Below, in pieces: positions 58,719-64,000 of a stretch of 64,000 nt of DNA; the stretch's first letter is position 1, and every line of letters starts with the position of its first letter. Position numbers and translations under genes: made by a program. The notes below the pieces were generated by a model. It saw only the letters and a list, made by a program, of their open reading frames with translations. It had not been told where the DNA came from and searched no databases. Origin of the DNA: Ovoidimarina sediminis (GTDB taxonomy: Bacteria > Pseudomonadota > Alphaproteobacteria > Rhodobacterales > Rhodobacteraceae); contig NZ_JAWHTE010000021.1 of assembly GCF_032586175.1 (NCBI RefSeq), forward strand, positions 1 through 64,000, given 5' to 3'.

Positions 58719-60596
58719 TCATGCCGCTGCCTCCAAAAAGGTGACAGGGCGGGACGGCGGACCGTCTTGGCGGATGTTAACTTTGCCGTCTCTTAGCAGC
58801 CGCTCCATGACGTCCTTGAAGGCGCGCCGGGTGACGCCCTCGTTGTCAGGGTGTTCGGCGAATTTCTTGGGGGCGTAGTTCGTGCCGCCGCTGGCATTCA
58901 CACGGCGGCCTTGCGCCGCATAAATGGCCAGCAACTTCAGGAAGACACGCTCGGCCTTTGCACTGGCCGCAGCCGCATCGAGGCCGGTTTCCACCTTCTC
59001 AGCCCGGAAGACACCTGCCTCCCACTTCAGCCTTATCTCGTCGCCCGTGCGCCCATAGTTCGCTTTCTTCGTCGTTATCAGGCGCGCGTCGGGGTCGGGC
59101 TCGTATCCGTCATCCATGATGCGGGACAGGTACAGGCGCGAGCGCACGCTGTTGTTCCATGCGGTAGATCCCGAGGTGCCCGAGCCGCTGTTGAGGCCGG
59201 TAAGGGACGGGTGCCCTAGAAGCATCACCGCGCAGTTTCGTCCCAGGGCCAGGCCCCGCAGGATACCCACGAATTGCCTAACCTTGGCCCGGTCGTTTTC
59301 ATTGGCCGGGTAAACATCCGCGAGCGTGTCGATCACGATCAGCGCGGGGTTTTCATCTGCAGCCCGTGCATCGAGTTCCCGGAAGAGTTCCGTTTCCATA
59401 AGCGCCAGTTGCGTATCGACCGCGAGCAAGGCGTCTTCCCCCGCAAGCGAGCGCATGGTCAGGCCAGCGAGGTCGCCATAGTCCCGGCCCTCAGCCTTCA
59501 GGATACTGTCCAGCCGCCGGTGCAGTTCGTCGTCGTCGTCTTCGGCGCTGAGAAAGATTGCGCCCCCTTGCGTGACGGCCCGGCCAATCCATCCGGTTTG
59601 CGCCACAGTCGCCACCGCGAGTTGCAGGGCCAGGAGGCTCTTGCCGGTGCCGCCATCACCCCCGAAGAGCGTGACGGTTTTCTGAGGGACAAGCCCGTGC
59701 ACAAGCCATTGCCGGGACGGGACGGGTTTCCCCTCCAGAGATTCCGCCGAATAGAATGTGCTGCCAGTCTCGGCGCAGGGCTCTTCTTCCAGCGCCCGCG
59801 CCGCCAGTCTGTGCAGTTCGTCGCCGTGTTGGCCCGCGTCCAACCAATCGGACACGTCGCCCTTATCGGGCAGGCCGTCGAGGAAGACGACACGGCAGGT
59901 CACGCCGGCCTTATCCAGTGACGCCTTAACCATGGCCGCATGGTCCCGTCCGGCCTCGTCATTGTCAGGCAGGACAATCGCGGTCTTGCCCTTCAGGCTT
60001 ACGGAGAAATTATCGCACCATTTCCCCGCACCGCCGGGGCATGTGGTCGCTAAGAGGCCTTCCGCCTCCAGCCGGTGCACGTCCTTCTCGCCCTCGACGA
60101 TGTAGACAAACGCACCGTCATGGGCCGCCGTTATCTGGCGCAGGCGATACAGCACCTTGCGGATGCCCTTCACCTTCCACGTGCCATCCGCCGCGCGCTG
60201 CCGGAAGTCTTTCGGCTCGAAACGGACCACGTCGAAAAGGCGCACCCCGTTCTCGTCTTCATAATGGTAAGTTTCGACGATGCGGCTCTTCCCCGCTTGC
60301 GCCGCCTGCAGCGTTGGGGTGTCACCGATGCCGTTGGCCTTGAGCCAATCGAAGGCCTCGCCATTCGAGAGGCCTTTCTTGCGGCATATCAGGTCGAGGG
60401 TGCCGCCGCCTTCGTTTGCCTCGAAGTCAAACCAGCGCCCATTGTCGATATCGACAGACAGCGAGCCATTGCTGCCGAAGCGCAGTTCCCGAGGCTTAGA
60501 CAGGTGCTTATTCGGCTCCCCGAGCAAGGCGCGGGCCACCGCCTCCATAGAGGCGGCCCAATCAATGTCGTTCTGAAAGCCGGTTTCTATCTTCAC
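58719..60596 (-). CDS. Toprim primase / RepA-like helicase of the element
   Basis: This 625-residue protein is a fused replication protein. The N-terminus (about 1-90) resembles the DNA-binding start of phage primases (WFDFEANEGGGTLDLICRKKG). The Toprim domain has VYIVEGEKD at 164-172 and the metal-binding LPDNDEAG at 209-216. The helicase part, similar to RepA/AAA_25, has Walker A GGDGGTGKS at 312-320 and Walker B LIVIDTLAD at 419-427, and a C-terminal DNA-binding-like helix end. It would prime and unwind the element's own origin, as in P4 and PICI satellites. It overlaps the next gene upstream by 4 bases. Confidence 0.9.
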   Translation of the reverse strand: MKIETGFQNDIDWAASMEAVARALLGEPNKHLSKPRELRFGSNGSLSVDIDNGRWFDFEANEGGGTLDLICRKKGLSNGEAFDWLKANGIGDTPTLQAAQAGKSRIVETYHYEDENGVRLFDVVRFEPKDFRQRAADGTWKVKGIRKVLYRLRQITAAHDGAFVYIVEGEKDVHRLEAEGLLATTCPGGAGKWCDNFSVSLKGKTAIVLPDNDEAGRDHAAMVKASLDKAGVTCRVVFLDGLPDKGDVSDWLDAGQHGDELHRLAARALEEEPCAETGSTFYSAESLEGKPVPSRQWLVHGLVPQKTVTLFGGDGGTGKSLLALQLAVATVAQTGWIGRAVTQGGAIFLSAEDDDDELHRRLDSILKAEGRDYGDLAGLTMRSLAGEDALLAVDTQLALMETELFRELDARAADENPALIVIDTLADVYPANENDRAKVRQFVGILRGLALGRNCAVMLLGHPSLTGLNSGSGTSGSTAWNNSVRSRLYLSRIMDDGYEPDPDARLITTKKANYGRTGDEIRLKWEAGVFRAEKVETGLDAAAASAKAERVFLKLLAIYAAQGRRVNASGGTNYAPKKFAEHPDNEGVTRRAFKDVMERLLRDGKVNIRQDGPPSRPVTFLEAAA

Positions 60597-60793
60597 GCCG
60601 CGCCCTCCGGCTTAGCAAAGACCATCCGCGCGCCTTCCATCCAGCTAAGCGCCCGCTCGGCTGAATCCTCGATGCCGTACACCGCCCGCCCCGTCGGCTC
60701 GTGATAAGCACTGACAAGGTAGAGGCCGTCAGGCGCGGGCATAATCGCCCCCTGAATGTCAGACGCAATCTGCAGGGAAATGCGCTCGCTCAT
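60593..60793 (-). CDS. small protein coupled to the primase gene
   Basis: The 66-residue protein (SERISLQIASDIQGAIMPAPDGLYLVSAYHEPTGRAVYGIEDSAERALSW...) is not recognised. The overlap ATGA with the primase start shows translational coupling, and it lies in the early operon between the 73-residue gene and the primase. The alternation of strands and helices suggests a small folded domain. It may be a replication accessory factor. Confidence 0.65.
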   Translation of the reverse strand: MSERISLQIASDIQGAIMPAPDGLYLVSAYHEPTGRAVYGIEDSAERALSWMEGARMVFAKPEGAA

Positions 60794-60804
60794 GCCGCCA
60801 CCTC

Positions 60805-61026
60805 CTAAACGAGCGTGAGCGGAGGGCGCTTGCCCTCGGCCTCGAGCGCGTCGGCTTCAGCGACCGCCGCCATTGCGCTATCCTCGAGAGCCTGTCGGAA
60901 AAGCTCGACTTGCTTTTCGTCGCCACTCTGGGCAATCCGGTGAGCGAGTGCGCGCAGGAAAACTTCCGGCTGGTTTGACGCCACGTGGTCGGCAGCGGCG
61001 AGCAGTTTTGTGCGGAGGATACTCAT
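60805..61026 (-). CDS. small helical protein of the element
   Basis: The 73-residue, all-helical protein (ILRTKLLAAADHVASNQPEVFLRALAHRIAQSGDEKQVELFRQALEDSA) is not recognised. It overlaps the DNA-binding regulator gene by 4 bases (61023-61026) and is 11 bases from the next gene. Translational coupling places it in the replication operon. It has no membrane or signal segments. Confidence 0.65.
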   Translation of the reverse strand: MSILRTKLLAAADHVASNQPEVFLRALAHRIAQSGDEKQVELFRQALEDSAMAAVAEADALEAEGKRPPLTLV

Positions 61027-61262
61027 GCCGCCACCTCAGCACGGGCCTCGGCAATCCTTTCTTGCTGCCATTCACGGATTAATTCGACTGTCGTGAATTT
61101 CCGGCGACCAACAGTAAAGAATTGAGGGCCGCGACCACGGCGACATTCAAGTTCAAGCGTCGAGACCGGCAGGCCGAGCGAGGCTGCCGCGTCCTCAATG
61201 CCAAGCTGAAGGCGAGGGACTTGCTGGACGTACGGAATTTCGAAGAGGGTTTTATCGGACAT
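61023..61262 (-). CDS. AlpA/excisionase-like DNA-binding protein
   Basis: The product has 79 residues from the ATG at 61262 (MSDKTLFEIPYVQQVPRLQL). The core LGIEDAAASLGLPVSTLELECRRGRGPQFFTVGRRKFTTVELIREWQQE has the layout of a MerR-like winged helix as in AlpA and excisionases (GPQFFxVGRRKF-type wing). Such regulators activate the integrase and replication operon or assist excision in satellites. It is first in the replication operon, just downstream of the integrase-side genes. A longer in-frame start exists at 61295. Confidence 0.75.
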   Translation of the reverse strand: MSDKTLFEIPYVQQVPRLQLGIEDAAASLGLPVSTLELECRRGRGPQFFTVGRRKFTTVELIREWQQERIAEARAEVAA

Positions 61263-61366
61263 TCGGGGTACTCCGGTTGGGTTAAAACAGGTCAATCGTC
61301 AAAACCTGAAACCCATTATTCCCTAGTCCGACGTCACAAACGGGGGTCAGTGTCGCGGTATTTTCG

Positions 61367-61825
61367 CTAGTCTCGAATCTTCTTCAAATCTCTTTGGATG
61401 GTTCTAAGTTTCAATTCGGCGTTATAGACGCGGTTGAATTTCGTCCGGTGCCACTCGGCGCTCATTGATGGATTGTAGATTGCTCTCAGTTCATCCAAAC
61501 GGTCGGCGACCGAGTCCTCCCTGTTTAGCGTGCGGTTCTCGACGCCTTTCCTGCTTCCCCTTTTCTCCTTCTCTTCGCGCTGGATTGTTGGCCTCAGCGC
61601 GTTCTCCAAGTAGTCGAAAGCCATCTGGGCGAGAAACCCGTACTGGTCCAATTCACCACTATCTAAACCTTGTTTCAGGCGCTTTTCCTCAAGTGCTTTC
61701 CAGCGTCGGTGACACTCTCGTGCGATATCTTGTTCTTTATTACGAAATGCCGACGCTCCCATGCCTTTTGGACCGCCCTTGTCCTCCCAGCGTCCGGTTT
61801 CCTTGTTGAACTTCATCCAAACCAC
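61367..61825 (-). CDS. charged coiled protein next to the integrase
   Basis: The 152-residue protein is rich in Lys, Arg and Glu, mostly helical (FRNKEQDIARECHRRWKALEEKRLKQGLDSGELDQYGFLAQMAFDYLENALRPTIQREEKEKRG). It is not recognised; a regulatory or DNA-binding role would fit the place. It begins within the end of the integrase gene (overlap of 13 bases), so it is coupled to it. The start could also be the ATG at 61816 (MKFNKETGRW). Composition matches the element. Confidence 0.65.
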   Translation of the reverse strand: MVWMKFNKETGRWEDKGGPKGMGASAFRNKEQDIARECHRRWKALEEKRLKQGLDSGELDQYGFLAQMAFDYLENALRPTIQREEKEKRGSRKGVENRTLNREDSVADRLDELRAIYNPSMSAEWHRTKFNRVYNAELKLRTIQRDLKKIRD

Positions 61826-62931
61826 TCCGCCAACTGTGCCGCGGCGAATTTAGCATAGGTCTGCTCGATCATTTCCACGCTGGACCCGACATGCTGTGCG
61901 ACGGCCACGGTCGGGACGCCACGGCTCAGAGCGCGGGTGATAAAGCCATGCCGCAAGGCGTAGCTTGTCACGTCCTCAGGCAGCCCCGCAGCCCTCACAG
62001 CCGCGCTCACGGGCTTCAGATGGCCCCCGTCGGGCCAAGGCTTGCAGTCCTGCCTCGGGATAAGCGGGGCGCTTGACGGCCTGTTTCCGGCCTTCAGCCG
62101 AAACCATTCGGCCTTTTCGGGTGACAGGACAATGACACGCCGCCCGGTTTTCCCGGTGAGCGCCAGCCGATTGCCCTCAAGGTCGCCGACAAGGGTGGAT
62201 GCTATCTCGCCAAAGCGTGCGCCTGTCGCTTGTAGGGCGCGCAAGAGGTCGGCCACGTCCGGGCGGGCCGCGTCGATTAGCCGGGCCTCTTCTTCCTCTG
62301 TCAAAATCACCATGCGCTTTCCGAAGCTATCAGCCTTTGGAAACTTCTGCACGTTCACCCATGCCCGGGTGCCTTGATAGGCGTGAAGGTCAGCCGCGCG
62401 GGTCAGGGCAGCCTTCAGGACGGCCAGTTCCCGGTTTGCCGTGGCGCGGCGGGCTTGCGGGTTGTCTCCGGTGGACACGATGCCATTGAGCCATTGCGTT
62501 ATGTCGCGGGCGGTAATCGTCTTGAGCGTCTTGCGAGGGAAGGGGGCTGAGAGACGGCGCGCGCGGTTGCGCAGGTCTGTGCATTGCTTGTCGGTCGAAG
62601 CTGTCCGGCATTTCCACTCGGCCCAATCGTCGAGCGCATCGGCCACCGATACACGTGACGGGTCTGCTGTGGTCTGCCCGGCTGCCTTTGCCAAGGCTTG
62701 CTCATAGCTGAGAACGTCCCGGTTGTTCGCGTCCAATTGGTCGTCCGCCGTGCCTAGTGTTTCGTAGGTATACCCACCCGAAAGTTTTGCTGTCCTGAGA
62801 AGCCACGAGCCAGGCTTCCCGTCCGTCTGGCGGCGGTAGCAAAGAAAGCGGCCAATGCCGAGTTTCAGGGGGTGCGGCTTGCTGCCTGTCGGCAGTTTTG
62901 CGCGGGCTTTCGGGGTGGTCAGATCTGGCAT
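61813..62931 (-). CDS. int: tyrosine recombinase/integrase of the element
   Basis: This 372-residue integrase has an N-terminal arm-binding region (PLKLGIGRFLCYRRQTDGKPGSWLLRT), a core-binding domain (about 93-180) and the catalytic domain. The catalytic set is Arg239 (TGARFGEI), Tyr324-x-x-Arg327-His328 (SYALRHGF, where the first His of H-x-x-R is a Tyr, as in many phage integrases), His347 (AQHVG) and the nucleophile Tyr359. It would act on tRNA-Arg. It faces the right att site, 136 bases from it, and has TAGTAAA pairs abutting its start codon. It is unrelated in subfamily to the P4-type integrase at the left edge. Confidence 0.94.
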   Translation of the reverse strand: MPDLTTPKARAKLPTGSKPHPLKLGIGRFLCYRRQTDGKPGSWLLRTAKLSGGYTYETLGTADDQLDANNRDVLSYEQALAKAAGQTTADPSRVSVADALDDWAEWKCRTASTDKQCTDLRNRARRLSAPFPRKTLKTITARDITQWLNGIVSTGDNPQARRATANRELAVLKAALTRAADLHAYQGTRAWVNVQKFPKADSFGKRMVILTEEEEARLIDAARPDVADLLRALQATGARFGEIASTLVGDLEGNRLALTGKTGRRVIVLSPEKAEWFRLKAGNRPSSAPLIPRQDCKPWPDGGHLKPVSAAVRAAGLPEDVTSYALRHGFITRALSRGVPTVAVAQHVGSSVEMIEQTYAKFAAAQLAEWFG

Positions 62932-62949
62932 TAGTAAAATCCTAGTAAA
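62932..62949 (+). repeat. paired TAGTAAA motifs, right arm
   Basis: TAGTAAA at 62932-62938 and 62943-62949, with an 11-bp period, directly upstream of the integrase start codon (62931). The integrase may bind here for recombination and autorepression. Otherwise the gap 62950-63067 shows no gene. Confidence 0.6.
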
Positions 62950-63067
62950 AAAATTATAACTAAGGCTAGCTTCGCCCTATCTGTGCCTTTCCGCCGTATT
63001 TGTCAATGAATCAACAGGTTAGAATACGCCTGTCTGCGGGCAACTAGGGGCAACTTAAGGGAAAATA

Positions 63068-63127
63068 TGCCCTCCGAAGGCAGAGGTCACAGGTTCGAAT
63101 CCTGTCGGGTGCGCCAAATAAATCAAA
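63068..63127 (+). repeat. right att site (attR), 60 bp
   Basis: This is a perfect copy of 53377-53436, holding the tRNA-Arg 3' half without its 5' half. It marks the right boundary of the element. Confidence 0.95.
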
Positions 63128-63166
63128 TACTTGGCGGTTTCTTGGAGTTCTTGCTCAGGCGTAAGG

Positions 63167-63184
63167 TAGCAAATAGGTAGCAAA
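63167..63184 (+). repeat. paired TAGCAAA motifs outside the element
   Basis: TAGCAAA at 63167-63173 and 63178-63184, again on an 11-bp period, 40 bases beyond attR. The spacing is the same as the element's TAGTAAA pairs but the sequence differs by one base. They may be arm sites of a related integrase from an earlier insertion. Confidence 0.5.
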
Positions 63185-63198
63185 ACTAATTGAATCCA

Positions 63199-63390
63199 AT
63201 GCCAGACCGCCGAGGCCGCAAAGGCAGCGTTGAAGACCTGCTTCCCGACGACCGCGTGACCTGGGCGCGCGAGATCTGGGCTGACCGCGAATAGGTCGCC
63301 AAGCTGTCGGCGGGCGCATGGATGCTTAGAGAGGCCGCGAAGGCGCTTGGGTTGCCCGAGGAAGAGGTGGACGAGGTTTTGCGGCGGTAG
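63199..63390 (+). pseudogene. nonsense copy of the att-proximal small gene
   Basis: The 64 codons align without gaps to 53511-53702 (MPDRRGRKGSVEDL start and AAKALGLPEEEVDEV end), but codon 32 (63292-63294) is TAG instead of GCG. Both parts read in frame otherwise, so one substitution pair broke the gene. It lies outside attR. Confidence 0.8.
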
Positions 63391-63903
63391 CTCGTGCCGG
63401 GAACGGCATCCCTTCTTCGAAAAGTCTCAGCAAAGAAAAGCCCCGCCACGACGAGCGCAGCGGGGACGTTGCGTCCATGTACTTCCCTCCCTTCACAGAA
63501 GGGGCAGGCACACAAATTCAACTAAGAGTTTTCGAGAGATGTCCCCGCCGCAACAACGCGGGCGGAGGTCAGAAATTCCCAACACGAGGGTCTGGGAACT
63601 CTGACTGGCTAGCACACTTATCCACAGACTCAAAGCGGCGAATTCTGGTCCCAATGCCGGGAGATTGCTGCGGCCCGGTAACCGCCACCCCAACATCTGC
63701 GTTCGCGCTACGCGGTGCTAGACCATTGTCCGTTTTTGCCAACAGCGGGCCTTCGCTGGAAAAGGCTCGATGTCCGAGTTGCGGGACGAAGTGTGCATTC
63801 AGCTCTGCAAGTTAGTCCTGCGATTTCCAGCTATGAGACTATTTGTTCATAAAGGGGGCCCCTGTTCGACACGAGGAGCCCCCTTGATGTCGGGCTAATC
63901 TCT
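63391..63903. other. gene-free stretch beyond the element
   Basis: No credible gene. On the minus strand a hairpin at 63437-63465 (CCCCGCCACG / CGCAGCGGGG, imperfect) resembles the terminators at 58410 and 58515. AAGTTAGTCCTGCGA near 63808 echoes AAGTTAGTCCTGTGA at about 58358 inside the element. These shared pieces hint at a related element's remains here. Confidence 0.45.
63852..63885 (-). terminator. terminator of the fasciclin-domain gene
   Basis: An inverted repeat AAGGGGGC/GCCCCCTT, with inner pairs CCT/AGG, lies 18 bases beyond the stop of the partial minus-strand gene that follows. Confidence 0.65.
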
Positions 63904-64000
63904 TTAAGGCAGGATGACGCTGTCAATCACATGGATCACGCCATTCGTTGCAATGATGTCCGCGGCGGTAACCGTAGCACCATCAACGGTTACACCATCG
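63904..64000 (-). CDS. fasciclin (FAS1) domain protein, C-terminal part
   Basis: Only the last 32 codons are inside the window; the 5' part lies beyond 64000. The end reads DGVTVDGATVTAADIIATNG, then VIHVIDSVILP before the stop, which is the H2 motif of FAS1 domains, with its conserved HxIDxVLxP-like pattern. FAS1 proteins are usually secreted or envelope-bound adhesion or stress proteins. It is the first recognisable chromosomal gene after the integrated element. Full length and start cannot be judged. Confidence 0.85.
   Translation of the reverse strand, partial: DGVTVDGATVTAADIIATNGVIHVIDSVILP

Overview
The window reads as chromosome of a GC-rich, photosynthetic alphaproteobacterium of the Rhodobacteraceae (Roseobacter/Rhodobacter type). 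The supporting evidence is a light-harvesting 2 (puc) operon behind paired PpsR-type operators, an alphaproteobacterial SOS box at recA, a CckA kinase gene preceded by a CtrA box, an IscR with a single cysteine in front of a suf operon, and an intergenic repeat family that looks characteristic of this group. Species cannot be named from the sequence alone.

Layout. 0.1-1.4 kb: P4-type integrase at the left edge, a likely scar of an older insertion. 1.5-4.8 kb: ATPase, agmatinase-family ureohydrolase, aspartate dehydrogenase and a B3/B4 protein. 4.9-8.2 kb: puc operon (pucB, long-tailed pucA, pucC) ending in a translationally coupled gene that encodes eight exact-length 25-residue repeats. 8.2-27.3 kb: housekeeping genes (tRNA-Glu, recJ, glpX, nitroreductase, hom, TetR regulator, guaB, Pro-rich membrane protein, rsmB, cckA, MOSC, DUF1330, alaS). 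27.3-30.7 kb: degenerate tandem repeats, recA, and two AT-richer genes of unknown function. 30.9-43.6 kb: typA, SMR and YitT transporters, Lrp regulator, two unrelated isocitrate dehydrogenases back to back, HD hydrolase, a winged-helix/TPR regulator, ketopantoate reductase family, alpha/beta hydrolase. 43.7-53.0 kb: an iscR-led suf operon with two cysteine desulfurases and several extra genes.

53.35-63.13 kb: an integrated element in tRNA-Arg(CCG), bounded by a perfect 60-bp direct repeat. It carries a tyrosine integrase, a DNA-binding regulator, a Toprim/RepA-like primase-helicase, an HK97-type major capsid protein, a terminase-small-subunit-like protein and a short TerL-like remnant, but no tail, portal, lysis or full TerL genes. 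That is the profile of a capsid-encoding phage satellite, intact or decaying. It also carries a second copy, with promoter, of a secreted-protein gene found 45 kb upstream. Outside the right att repeat lie another pair of arm-type motifs and a nonsense-mutated copy of the att-proximal small gene, so the tRNA has probably been used more than once.

Links between genes: the puc cluster makes and assembles antenna complexes under likely redox/light control; cckA probably sits in a loop with its output regulator CtrA; the suf cluster builds Fe-S clusters under iron control; and the island is the main recent acquisition. Bounds, motifs and residues were read by eye. Family names are recognition calls, not search results.
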